Source of the DNA: Acidimicrobiales bacterium
Lineage (GTDB): Bacteria; Actinomycetota; Acidimicrobiia; Acidimicrobiales; Iamiaceae
NCBI GenBank assembly: GCA_020439505.1
Contig: JAGQSO010000054.1
Span: 1-38,633 of the forward strand
Reading direction: 5' to 3'
DNA length: 38,633 nt
Below are positions 7,245-15,094 of the stretch, in pieces. A model generated the notes under the pieces. The model made no database searches, was not told where the DNA came from, and worked only from the letters and a program-made list of their open reading frames with translations. A program made the position numbers and the translations under genes. Position 1 is the stretch's first letter. The number at the start of each line of letters is the position of its first letter.

Positions 7245-8596
7245 GTGGAGGTCTCCTTGGGCTGGGTTCGCATGTGTGTGTTGGCGCGGGCTCGGGCGAC
7301 CGTTACGGCCGAGGTCCACGGGGTTTGGCTGTCGTAGTAGTCGAAGTGAGACCAGCCCTCGAGTGAGGTCGGAGGCTGGAACCCGGCGGCTACGGCCTCG
7401 TCAAACAAGGGCGTACCGGGGTAGGGGGCGAAGAGGTGGACCCTCGTTTCAGGCGTTGGGGTGAGAGAGCGGAGCGAGTCGAGGAGGCTGTACGTGTCCT
7501 CGACCTCATCGTCGGTTTCCCCGGGGAATCCGACGATGAACGTGTACGAGCCGAGAATTCCGTTCGAGGCGATCTCGTGCGCCACGTCCAGGATGCCCGC
7601 CCTGTCGATCTCCTTCGCGACGATGTCGCTGAGGACCCGGTCATTACCCGACTCGACGCCCATCAACAGACGGCTACACCCGCTTTCGGCGATAGCCCGC
7701 AGGAGTCCGGGTCGGTGCTGCCGCGCCTTGAGGACATCGTTTGGATTGATCGAGGCTGCCCACCGGATCGGGCGGGACATATCTTTCAGTCCAACACAAA
7801 TCTCCTCGGCGCGCCGGAGGTTGATGAACCAGTCGGCATCGTAGAATTTGATGCCGCCGAGGTCGTAGGTGTCGACCAGGCGGGCAATGTCATCGAGTAG
7901 CGGTCCAGCGGCCTGGGAACTCCACTTGCGCTGGTACATCTGCTCGTAGCAGAACCGACATTTGTAGGCGCACCCCTGCGACGAGACGTAGTTCAGGGTT
8001 CGCGGCGCGATGGTCGGATCGTCCCTGATGTAGCTCTCGACATCGACAAGATCCCATGGGTACTGACCCAGTACGCCGGTCCGCGGCGGGTTGTCGGGCC
8101 CACGCCTGAACCCGAGGGAGTTCCGGACGACAAGGCCGGGGACCTCCCACAACTGGCACTCGCCTCGAAAGGCTTGCACGAGCTTCTGAACGGCATTCTG
8201 GCCGGGACCCGTGATCGCCACGTCCACGAGTTCGTGCGATGCCGTCTCATCCGGCAGAACATTGACGTGAGGGCCCCCGAAAACGCGGGGAGTGTCAGGC
8301 ACAATTCGGTGTGCGATGCGCGCCAGCTCCAGAGCGTGACCGATCTGTCCTCCACCAGTCATGATGCTGAACCCGACGAACAGCAATCGATCGGCTTCGC
8401 TCCGCAGGAGCGCCTCCCAGTCGCTGAGGGATTCCTGGTTCCCATCGAACACGATCACGTCCACCTGACCCTCGTCGACCAGGTCCTTGGCGATCGTCAG
8501 GACGGAGAAGGGCATCCAGAAGTAGAGATAGTCCTTCTCGTGGTCGATCTTGGGATACGCGAATACAACCAGCGGCTTGGGGTCGAGGGCGCTCAC
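7241..8596 (-). CDS. Radical SAM enzyme with N-terminal B12-binding-type domain
   Basis: A 451-residue protein. Residues 8-145 form a cobalamin-binding-like Rossmann domain (VVFAYPKIDHEK, VDVIVFDGN, FVGFSIMTGG, RVFGGPHVNVLPDE). The classical DxHxxG histidine is not seen, which is common in this group, so B12 use is not assured. The radical SAM core starts at 200 with the 4Fe-4S motif C209-x3-C213-x2-C216 (GCAYKCRFCYE). It continues through KFYDADWF, LLMGVESGNDRVL and FIVGFPGETDDEV, as in MiaB-related and BchE-like enzymes, with a short C-terminal domain ending in AHMRTQPKETST-like sequence. ATGA overlaps couple it to genes on both sides. It likely does C-C or C-S chemistry or methylation on an unknown substrate. 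Confidence 0.9.
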   Translation of the reverse strand: MSALDPKPLVVFAYPKIDHEKDYLYFWMPFSVLTIAKDLVDEGQVDVIVFDGNQESLSDWEALLRSEADRLLFVGFSIMTGGGQIGHALELARIAHRIVPDTPRVFGGPHVNVLPDETASHELVDVAITGPGQNAVQKLVQAFRGECQLWEVPGLVVRNSLGFRRGPDNPPRTGVLGQYPWDLVDVESYIRDDPTIAPRTLNYVSSQGCAYKCRFCYEQMYQRKWSSQAAGPLLDDIARLVDTYDLGGIKFYDADWFINLRRAEEICVGLKDMSRPIRWAASINPNDVLKARQHRPGLLRAIAESGCSRLLMGVESGNDRVLSDIVAKEIDRAGILDVAHEIASNGILGSYTFIVGFPGETDDEVEDTYSLLDSLRSLTPTPETRVHLFAPYPGTPLFDEAVAAGFQPPTSLEGWSHFDYYDSQTPWTSAVTVARARANTHMRTQPKETST

Positions 8597-9639
8597 CGCC
8601 GTCCCCCGGCGTGCAGGAGAGGCCGACCACTCGGGACGAACTCGGCCTCGGCGTAGACGTCGAGCACCTCACCAAGGGCGTCGTCGAGGGTGGCCTGGTC
8701 GCGGGACCGGATCGCATCCGACAGATCCACGGTGATCTCATCGCGAAGGAGGCAGAATTGGGCACGGAGATCAGCGGTCAGGCGTACGGCCATGAGCGCG
8801 TCGTGGCACGGGAAGTGCGGACACCCTGCACAGATTGGGCCGTACCACGACCCCTGCTGTGAGTCCTTGACGATGACCTTCAGGCCCGACGGCATCGTGA
8901 ACACGGACATCGGGTGCCCGAGGTCCCCCTGGGTCTGGATCGCCACGCTGCTCGCCGTCTCCCTGAGCGTCTGGGAGATCTGCTCCAGCGGCAGATAGAG
9001 CTCCTCGAGTCGGAGGACCTGCCCCTTTCGGCGCAATCTGACCGTGTTGAACTCCGTCCCGCCGTCGAGATCCTCGATCACATCCAGCAGCTTCAAGCTC
9101 GCGACCCCCACGGTCTCGCAGAAGGTCACGAGCCGCATCACCTCGTCGGCGTTGACCCCCTTCATCACGACGGTGTTGACCTTGACCGGCACCGTCGTCG
9201 ACACGAGGACATCAAGGGCAGCCAACAATTCAGGCAAGTCGTCCACGCCGCAGATCCGCTTGTGCAACTCGGGATCGATCGTGTCGATCGACATGTTGAA
9301 CGTGGTGACACCGGCAGCCGCCAGGGCCGCCGCCTTCCCGCCGATGAGCGGATGACGCGAGATCACCTCGAGCGCATTGACGGACGTATCGGAGCGAATC
9401 GCACGAGCGACATCAACGAGTGGGTCGTAGAGCGCCGGGTCACCACCGGTGAGCTTCACGTCGATCAGGCCGCGGCGTGCCGCCACCGAGATGAAGAACA
9501 GGAGGTCGTCCGGGTCGATCGCAAGACCCGCAGCAGTGGAGGACGCCTCGCCCGAGGGCCTGCAGTAGAAGCAGGCTCGGTTGCACCTGCTGTTGAGCGC
9601 GATGCGAAGCTGGGGGCGCCGCTTGATGGTCGTCGTCAT
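8593..9639 (-). CDS. Radical SAM enzyme, MoaA-like, with C-terminal cysteine cluster
   Basis: A 348-residue protein. The N-terminal cluster motif is C19-x3-C23-x2-C26 (SRCNRACFYCRPSGE), followed by the SAM-binding KLTGGDPALY (residues 62-71) and the barrel segments NMSIDT and VKVNTVVMKGVN. Near the C-terminus C270-x2-C273-x4-C278-x17-C296 (CAGCPHFPC, then VRLTADLRAQFCLL) matches the second 4Fe-4S site of MoaA, where RLTADGxLRPCL is conserved; the extra Cys278 is not part of the MoaA pattern. The tail AGGRR is reminiscent of the MoaA GG tail but extended by two arginines. No other molybdopterin gene is present, so a GTP cyclase role is unlikely to be its only explanation. A nucleotide or peptide substrate is possible. 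Confidence 0.9.
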   Translation of the reverse strand: MTTTIKRRPQLRIALNSRCNRACFYCRPSGEASSTAAGLAIDPDDLLFFISVAARRGLIDVKLTGGDPALYDPLVDVARAIRSDTSVNALEVISRHPLIGGKAAALAAAGVTTFNMSIDTIDPELHKRICGVDDLPELLAALDVLVSTTVPVKVNTVVMKGVNADEVMRLVTFCETVGVASLKLLDVIEDLDGGTEFNTVRLRRKGQVLRLEELYLPLEQISQTLRETASSVAIQTQGDLGHPMSVFTMPSGLKVIVKDSQQGSWYGPICAGCPHFPCHDALMAVRLTADLRAQFCLLRDEITVDLSDAIRSRDQATLDDALGEVLDVYAEAEFVPSGRPLLHAGGRR

Positions 9640-9962
9640 TGGTCAGTTGCCTCTCGGTCCAACCGTGGCCGCAGCCACGCCTTGCCCTGGATGATGAGCG
9701 ACACGCAGCACCCCGCGATGAACGCCGGCTGGGACGTGAGCGCGCCGTAGACAGCCCACGAGGCCTGGACTACCGACCCGATGAGCCACCCGACGGCCCG
9801 GTCCCGCGAGAGCAACCAGATGGCGAGAAGCTGCCACGTCGTGAGCATCCACGCCCAGGTCACCAGCCCGATGGACTCGCGCGTTGCGACCTGGATGGAG
9901 GATGCGACGGCCGTGACGGTTCCCAGCACCAGGATGTGAATCGCGGTGGAGCGGGCCGGCAT
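9636..9962 (-). CDS. Small multi-pass membrane protein, first gene of the island operon
   Basis: A 108-residue protein with three or four hydrophobic helices: about 8-26, 31-50, 56-73 and 77-94. The segment DRAVGWLIGSVVQASWAVYG and the following QPAFIAGCCVSLIIQGKAW faintly recall half of a PnuC-type nicotinamide riboside transporter, but the protein is about half the usual PnuC length, so I leave it unnamed. The ATG at 9962 follows the palindrome at 9,968-9,993 almost directly, and the stop overlaps the next ATG (ATGA). It could export, import or sense the product of the operon. Confidence in a real gene is high; function is open. Confidence 0.78.
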   Translation of the reverse strand: MPARSTAIHILVLGTVTAVASSIQVATRESIGLVTWAWMLTTWQLLAIWLLSRDRAVGWLIGSVVQASWAVYGALTSQPAFIAGCCVSLIIQGKAWLRPRLDREATDQ

Positions 9963-9967
9963 AGCCC

Positions 9968-9993
9968 AACACTGACATTGTCATGTCAGTGTT
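9968..9993. promoter_or_regulatory. Perfect 10-bp-arm palindrome (probable operator)
   Basis: AACACTGACA (9968-9977) is followed six bases later by its exact reverse complement TGTCAGTGTT (9984-9993). It lies 6-31 nt before the ATG of the first island gene, where a repressor would block transcription or initiation. Read on the minus strand, a consensus -35 hexamer TTGACA overlaps its upstream edge (9993-9998), but I see no good -10 at the right distance. The WYL regulator in the same operon is the natural candidate binder; this is inference. Confidence 0.6.
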
Positions 9994-10042
9994 GTCAATG
10001 ACGTCACCATTTGGGGTGATGGCAACCATGTCAGCATTGTCA
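9984..10042. repeat. TGTCA-type direct repeats in 9-nt register
   Basis: On the plus strand TGTCA occurs at 9984, 9993, 10029 and 10038, with one-mismatch versions CGTCA at 10002 and TGGCA at 10020. All six starts share the same 9-nt phase; the unit expected at 10011 does not match. A further TGTCA at 9979 and its inverse at 9973 belong to the palindrome. The array fills the space between the integrase remnant and the first operon gene. It looks like a multi-site operator or iteron-like array; chance or a coding relic cannot be excluded. Confidence 0.5.
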
Positions 10043-10067
10043 CCCACAAGGCCTGGGGCTGCAAGGG

Positions 10068-10258
10068 GTTGGCCTCGGTGGTGACCGATGCGTCTTGCTA
10101 GACGCTTCACCAGCTCGTGACGAGGCTTCTCCGGGTGGTGCGAAGGGAAGGTCTGAGGCCCACTTCCGCTTCTACTTGGGCGCGCCGAGGTCGCCGCCGT
10201 CGTTGACGAGCGTGTAGTAGTTCGTGCCTTCTTGACGACGTAGCCCGGCAGGCCCACT
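10068..10258 (-). pseudogene. Decayed integrase N-terminus (relic of a second element)
   Basis: Starting at a GTG near 10,258, the minus strand reads GLPGYVVKK, then in another frame GTNYYTLVNDGGDLGAPK, then a stop, then KRKWAS. This is the same order as MRGYVVKKGKSYYAVVYDG...KEKRKWVS in the integrase at 1-442. DNA similarity continues through GGAGAAGC, CTGGTGAAGCG and CGGTCACCACCGAG to about 10,068, matching roughly the first 65 codons of the intact gene. At least one small indel and an in-frame stop make it non-functional, and the rest of the gene is missing. The break lies just upstream of the repeats and first gene of the operon, as if the operon's DNA replaced the integrase body. Confidence 0.78.
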
Positions 10259-10471
10259 CGAGGAGCGGTCTGCGACCTCCTGCGAGCCCGGTTCTACCGA
10301 GAACCCGAAGATCACCCCAACCGCCCTCTCCAACTCCCGCGGCCGGTCCGAACCCAAGCCACGCAACGACGGCCATCATCCCGGCCCGGACGGTCCCATC
10401 ACCGACCTTCGTGGGCTGTACCAGCCGATCCGGTAGAAAACCCGGTAGAAATCCGGGGGAACGGGCAGCAG
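10259..10471. other. Junction region between integrase relic and tRNA-fMet, with direct repeats
   Basis: No gene is visible. The part at 10,262-10,315 resembles 550-612 upstream of the other integrase. At 10,430-10,439 and 10,442-10,451 the 10-mer CCGGTAGAAA is repeated with a 12-nt period. Repeats in this position, between an integrase gene and the 3' end of a tRNA gene, could be arm-type integrase-binding sites or part of an attachment region. The exact att core cannot be fixed because only one end of any element is inside the window. Confidence 0.4.
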
Positions 10472-10505
10472 AAAGGCCCTCCCCGGTTTCCCGGAAAGGG
10501 CCTTT
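10472..10505 (-). terminator. Terminator hairpin downstream of tRNA-fMet
   Basis: AAAGGCCCT (10472-10480) pairs perfectly with AGGGCCTTT (10497-10505), a 9-bp stem with a 16-nt loop that can itself fold. It lies 16 nt beyond the 3' end of the tRNA on the transcribed strand. The stem carries an A tract on one side and a T tract on the other, giving a short U run in the transcript, so it should act as an intrinsic terminator. Confidence 0.75.
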
Positions 10506-10521
10506 GACCTGCTATTTCAGA

Positions 10522-10598
<77 letters not shown>

Positions 10599-10609
10599 GC
10601 GTGCTGGTC

Positions 10610-10639
10610 ACTCTACAGGCGGCTGGTTGACTCCACCAA
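10610..10639 (-). promoter_or_regulatory. Promoter of tRNA-fMet
   Basis: On the minus strand TTGGTG (10634-10639) and TAGAGT (10610-10615) are separated by 18 nt, placing transcription start a few bases before the mature tRNA 5' end at 10,598. The match to sigma-70-type boxes is moderate and the position is right. Confidence 0.5.
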
Positions 10640-10784
10640 CCCGGTAACGGCTCGGGACTCCCAACCTCCCCGCCTGCGCCTACTGCAACACCATCCAACT
10701 GCGCTGCGCCACCCGGCGGGAGGCGCTACAACTACAGCGCCAAGGCCCCCACCCCGTCGATCGAGATCACGAGAGCGAGACACG

Positions 10785-11888
10785 ATGCGCGCAGCCGTTC
10801 TGGAACAGGTCGGTACACCGTTGGTCATCCACGATGACGTGGAGATCGAGGAGCCACGCTCGGGCGAGGTCGCCGTCCGTATCGCCCACTGCGGGGTTTG
10901 CCACAGCGACCTGAGCATGGTGGACGGGACGTTTCCAGCGCTGGTTCCGATCATCTTGGGCCACGAGGCGTCGGGCGTGGTGGAGGCCGTCGGCCCGAAC
11001 GTGACCACCCTGTCGGTGGGCGACAAGGTGGTCCTGACGCCGTGCGCGCCGTGTGGGCGTTGTCCGTGGTGCGTGCGGGGCGAGTGGTCGTTGTGCGCGA
11101 ACTCCGATGCCCTCATGACCGCGTCGCATCCCGACGGCACGACCCGGCTGTCACGCCGTGGTGACACCTTGTATCGGGGAATGGCGGTGGCGGGTTTCGC
11201 CGAGACGGTGGTGATACAGGAGTCGGGAGCGGTGAAGGTGCCCGACGACATGCCGCTCGATCTCGCCTGCCTCATCGGCTGTGGGGTACAGACCGGGGTT
11301 GGGGCCGTCCTCAACACCGCCGGGGTGAGAGAGGGTGACACCGTGCTGGTGATGGGTCTCGGCGGCGTGGGGCTCAGCGTGGTTCAGGGCGCCAAGCTGG
11401 CCGGGGCGTCTCGGATCGTGGTCAGCGACCCAGTGGCTGACCGACGTGAACATGCCATCGCCCTCGGTGCCACCGATGCGCTCGATCCGGCAACCGACGA
11501 TGTGGTCGCCGCCGCCCACGATCTGAGCCCGGATGGGATCGGCGTCGACTGGGCATTTGACGCCGCCGGGCGGTCGTCGCTGGTGGCCACCGGCCTCGAC
11601 GCCGTCCGCAAGGGCGGGACCACCGTGATGGTCGGGGTCCCCGGTTTGGCCGACCCCTTCACCTACCCGATTCCGGCCCTGTTGGCGATCGGCGGAAAGA
11701 AGCTGGTCGGGTGCCTGCTGGGCAGTTGCAACGCGCTGCGAGACATCCCCCGGTTGATCGGCCTCGCCCAGAACGGCCAGCTCGATCTCGGCTCGCTGGT
11801 TACCGCCCGCCGACCGCTCGAGGACATCAACCTCGCCATGGATGACCTGCGCTCGAGCATCGGTGTCCGTACGGTCATCGATCTCTGA
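10785..11888 (+). CDS. Zinc-dependent alcohol dehydrogenase (medium-chain, class III-like)
   Basis: A 367-residue MDR-family enzyme. Catalytic zinc ligands are in HCGVCHSD (Cys near residue 37) and GHEASG; the structural zinc lobe is CAPCGRCPWCVRGEWSLC near residues 86-103; the Rossmann motif is VMGLGGVGLSVVQG near 190. The domain order and length fit class III-like/mycothiol-era alcohol dehydrogenases that oxidise alcohols or aldehyde adducts with NAD+. It is monocistronic on the plus strand, convergent with the UPF0182 gene, and lies on the backbone side of tRNA-fMet. The ribosome-binding site before ATG is weak (GAGAG). The actual substrate is unknown; names such as formaldehyde dehydrogenase would go too far. 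Confidence 0.92.
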   Translation: MRAAVLEQVGTPLVIHDDVEIEEPRSGEVAVRIAHCGVCHSDLSMVDGTFPALVPIILGHEASGVVEAVGPNVTTLSVGDKVVLTPCAPCGRCPWCVRGEWSLCANSDALMTASHPDGTTRLSRRGDTLYRGMAVAGFAETVVIQESGAVKVPDDMPLDLACLIGCGVQTGVGAVLNTAGVREGDTVLVMGLGGVGLSVVQGAKLAGASRIVVSDPVADRREHAIALGATDALDPATDDVVAAAHDLSPDGIGVDWAFDAAGRSSLVATGLDAVRKGGTTVMVGVPGLADPFTYPIPALLAIGGKKLVGCLLGSCNALRDIPRLIGLAQNGQLDLGSLVTARRPLEDINLAMDDLRSSIGVRTVIDL

Positions 11889-11956
11889 TCGGGTCACCGC
11901 CGTCAATCGTCCACGCCGTCCATCGTCGCCAACTTCACCGTCGCTGACTTCATGAC

Positions 11957-11985
11957 CGGGGTTCGCGGCTGAGCCGTGATCCCCG
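11957..11985. terminator. Possible bidirectional terminator between convergent genes
   Basis: CGGGG (11957-11961) and CCCCG (11981-11985) close an imperfect hairpin continuing inward through TCGCGG/CCGTGA-type pairs, about 11 pairs with one mismatch and one G-T wobble. It lies between the stop of the dehydrogenase (11,888) and the stop of the UPF0182 gene (11,992). There is no T tract, so termination strength is uncertain. Confidence 0.35.
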
Positions 11986-11991
11986 CCGCGC

Positions 11992-14900
11992 TCAGGCGCC
12001 GGTGGTGGTCGTGGTGATGGAAGGGTCCTCGGCTCCCAGCCCGGCCAGTTCGGCCGAAATCTCCCGGGCCCGCTGTATCTCGCGGGAGTAGCCCACCATG
12101 TCGCCTTTGCGGGCCGCGGCATCGGCGGCCTGGAACGCCTCCTCCAACTGGGCGATCAGATCCGCCTGGCGACCCGGTGAACCAGCATCTGAACCGTCGG
12201 TCCCACCTTCGGGTGTGGTAGTGGACGGGGTGTCGGTTCCGTCCTCTCCGGGCTCGGGCGACGAGTCCACCACCGCGGGGTCCGATAGCGGAGTGTTCTC
12301 GATCTCGGTCGGGACGTCATCGCCGAACAACTTGACCAGCGCACCCCGCAGGGTTTCGTCCACCTCGATGCGGGTGTCGGTGGGGGTCTGGAAGCTAACG
12401 ATCACCCGCTCCAGTTTGGGGGCCCCGAGCTCGGTGCCCGACACGAAGAACGACTGGACGTAGAGGATCGAGTTGCCGATCGGCACGATCGACGGGGTGG
12501 CGAGGGCACAGGTGGACTGTCCCTGGCAGAGGTTGCGGCGCAAGGCTGCCACCGCCTCATCGGCCTGGATGTTGTCCGCTGCGGTGATCGGACCGTCGGG
12601 AAGCTTGCCCCCCGGCATCACGAAGGATCGCAGCTTCCCGTAGGAATCAGGGTCGCTGCTGGCCACCATGAACGCCGTGAGCAGGTTTTGGCCTCCGGCG
12701 CCGCGCGACGCCCCCACATAAGGGCGCAACAGCACGAACGACGCCCGCTCGTCGCCGGGCAACTTGAGCATCTGGTACTTGGACTCGTACCGGCTGCCGC
12801 TGGTGATCGGCTGGCCGTCCGCGCCCACCGCCACCGTGGAGTCACCCGACACGGTCTTTCCGCCTGGTTCGGGCGGGATGGCCCACGCCGAGTTGCCGTT
12901 GTAGAAGCTGTCGGCGTCGGTCACGTGGTAGCGCGACCACATCTGGGTCTGGACCGTGAACAGGTCCTCGGGGTAGCGGAAATGGGCTCGCAACTCCGCC
13001 GGGACCTCGGCGCCGTCGGTGAACAGGTCCGGGAACGCCTTGGAATACGCCCGGATCAGCGGGTCTTGGCCGTCGACTACGTACAGGGTGACGGTGCCGT
13101 CGTAGGCGTCGACCACCGCCTTCACCGAGTTGCGCACGTAGTTGAACGACCGGCCCCTCAGACCGCTGCCCGCCCCCAGTCCTCCGGTGTCCGCCCGCTG
13201 GGCGTTGGGGTAGTTGGCGGAGGTGGTGTACCCGTCGACCACGTACTTGACCGATCCGTCCACCATCACCACGTAGGGGTCGTGGTCGAAGGCCAGGAAC
13301 GGTGCCACCGCCTCCAGGCGTCCGACGACGTCGCGTTCGATCAGCACCTTGGAGCGGGCATCGATGTTGCCCGACACCAGCGGGTTGATGTCACCGAAGC
13401 GCAAGGCGAACGCCGCCCGGCGGGTGAATCCGGTGAAGCCGTCGCCGACCTCGACACCGTCGGCCCCGTCGTAGGTGGTGGTGACCGCCTCGTTCTCGGC
13501 GTCCTGGTAGTCGATCTCGCTGCGTCCGGTGTCGACGATCACGTAGCCGTCGTTCCTCTCACCGAAGTAGATGCCCGGCTTGGTCACCTTGGCCATCCCG
13601 CCGGCCGTGGATACCGGGATCCCGCTGACCACCAGGTCGGGATCACCGCTGGCGGTGCGGTCGTTGGCTTTGGCGGCGATCACCCCGTAGCCGTGGGTGA
13701 AGGCCAGGTGCGTCGCCTCCCACGAGGACTGTTCCACCCCGGCGGTGTCGAGGTCGCGGGCCGACACCATCACCGGGGTGGTCTTGCCGTCCACGACGTA
13801 ACGGTCGACGTCGACGTCGTTGATCTCGTAGAACCCTTTGAGCTGCTGTTGACGGCCGAAGCTGGCCTGCATGATGGCGGGGTCCCACAGCCGGACGTTC
13901 TGAAGGGTCTCGACCTCGGCCCCGATGGCGTCGGCGTCGAGCTTGCCGTCCCACTTGAACGTCTCGGTGTCGACCTCCAGCCCGTAGGCGGCCCGGGTGG
14001 CGGTGATGTTGTTGGCGATGTAGCGGGCCTCCATGGAGGACTCCGATGGTTCGACCCGGAAGCGCTGCACGAAGGTCGGCACCAGACCTCCGGCCAACGC
14101 GGCTACGAACACCCACAAACCGACCGCCATCACCGGCAGGGACCAGCCTCGCCGCCAGATGTTGGCGATGAACAGCCCGCAGGCGACCATGGCGATCATC
14201 ACCAACAGGTAGGTGGAGCGCAGCTCGACGTTGGACACCGTGTAGGTGGCACCGTCGACCGTCCCCCGGGTGGACAAGGTCAGTTCGTATCGCCCCACCC
14301 AGTACCGCAGTCCTTGCACCAATGCCAGCAACGCCAGCAGCACCGACAGGTGGGCCTTGACCTGAGGGGTCGCCCGATCCCTGGGGGCGTGCAGGCGGAT
14401 CCCCCCGTTGAGTACGTGGGCCGCGGCCACGGCGAACAGGATCACCAGCACAGCCGAGAAAAGCCACGCCAGCGCCGCGGTGAGGAACGGGAGCTGGAAG
14501 ACGTAGAACCCGATGTCCACCCCGAAGGTGGCGTCGACCTGACCGAACGGGACCCGGTTGCGGAACAACAACCATTCCTGCCAGCTCCCGGCCAGGCTGG
14601 AGCCGAACATGACGGTCAACAGCACCGTCATCGCCAGTCGAACTTGCCCCGAGCGTCGCCCGACCAGGTCGTGGTAGCGCTCGATCAGGTCGTCGGCGGG
14701 CCCAACGGGACGGAACACCGGGGCCAGCCGCTCGGCGATGGCCAAGTTGGACCAGCACAACCCGAAGAAGATCCCCGCTCCCAACAACCACAGCGAAACC
14801 CGGGTACCGAGGGCGGTGGTCCACACCGACTCCAGACCAAGGGACTCGAACCACAACTTGTCGGTGTAGAACGACGCGATCCCCCGCAGCGACAGCAGGA

Positions 14901-15027
14901 GGACCACCAACACGGCGGGAACGACGATCATCACCGCCCGACGGCGCCGGGCCCGCTGCTCGGCCCGAGCTCTGCGACGCTGCGCCCACTCCGGGCGTGG
15001 ATCGGAGTTCTCGGGGTCAACAGACAC
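11992..15027 (-). CDS. UPF0182 family large membrane protein
   Basis: A 1011-residue protein starting with GTG. The N-terminal 320 residues hold about seven transmembrane helices (for example VMIVVPAVLVVLLLSLRGI, LWLLGAGIFFGLCW and LPVMAVGLWVFVAALAGG). These are followed by a large, probably extracytoplasmic region of about 550 residues with DPYVVMVDGSVKYVVDGYT and FNYVRNSVKAVVDAYDG, which are hallmark segments of UPF0182 (COG1615). The C-terminus has a low-complexity Thr/Asp/Gly-rich linker and a short helical segment (LIAQLEEAFQAADAAARKGD). The family is widespread in Actinomycetota, and its biochemical role is unknown. Length is normal for the family. It lies 67 nt downstream of the DivIVA-like gene on the same strand. 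Confidence 0.93.
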   Translation of the reverse strand: MSVDPENSDPRPEWAQRRRARAEQRARRRRAVMIVVPAVLVVLLLSLRGIASFYTDKLWFESLGLESVWTTALGTRVSLWLLGAGIFFGLCWSNLAIAERLAPVFRPVGPADDLIERYHDLVGRRSGQVRLAMTVLLTVMFGSSLAGSWQEWLLFRNRVPFGQVDATFGVDIGFYVFQLPFLTAALAWLFSAVLVILFAVAAAHVLNGGIRLHAPRDRATPQVKAHLSVLLALLALVQGLRYWVGRYELTLSTRGTVDGATYTVSNVELRSTYLLVMIAMVACGLFIANIWRRGWSLPVMAVGLWVFVAALAGGLVPTFVQRFRVEPSESSMEARYIANNITATRAAYGLEVDTETFKWDGKLDADAIGAEVETLQNVRLWDPAIMQASFGRQQQLKGFYEINDVDVDRYVVDGKTTPVMVSARDLDTAGVEQSSWEATHLAFTHGYGVIAAKANDRTASGDPDLVVSGIPVSTAGGMAKVTKPGIYFGERNDGYVIVDTGRSEIDYQDAENEAVTTTYDGADGVEVGDGFTGFTRRAAFALRFGDINPLVSGNIDARSKVLIERDVVGRLEAVAPFLAFDHDPYVVMVDGSVKYVVDGYTTSANYPNAQRADTGGLGAGSGLRGRSFNYVRNSVKAVVDAYDGTVTLYVVDGQDPLIRAYSKAFPDLFTDGAEVPAELRAHFRYPEDLFTVQTQMWSRYHVTDADSFYNGNSAWAIPPEPGGKTVSGDSTVAVGADGQPITSGSRYESKYQMLKLPGDERASFVLLRPYVGASRGAGGQNLLTAFMVASSDPDSYGKLRSFVMPGGKLPDGPITAADNIQADEAVAALRRNLCQGQSTCALATPSIVPIGNSILYVQSFFVSGTELGAPKLERVIVSFQTPTDTRIEVDETLRGALVKLFGDDVPTEIENTPLSDPAVVDSSPEPGEDGTDTPSTTTPEGGTDGSDAGSPGRQADLIAQLEEAFQAADAAARKGDMVGYSREIQRAREISAELAGLGAEDPSITTTTTGA

Positions 15028-15094
15028 GGCCGCTGATCCTACCGATGGACCTCAGTCGTGTTCCCGCGGCCGCACCGCCAAGGGAGCGAAACCC

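Noticed and set aside
8593..9639. Naming the first radical SAM gene moaA
   Set aside because: No molybdopterin genes nearby, an extra cysteine, and a C-terminus that does not end in GG.
9643..10257. Minus-strand frame running from the integrase relic through the membrane-protein gene
   Set aside because: It is the relic's first frame continuing out of frame across the real membrane-protein gene; past 9,960 it is a typical His/Arg/Gly-rich shadow.
12688..15036. Long plus-strand open frame (782 codons) opposite the UPF0182 gene
   Set aside because: It is a GC-rich antisense shadow; the minus strand encodes a clearly recognisable UPF0182 protein over the same span.
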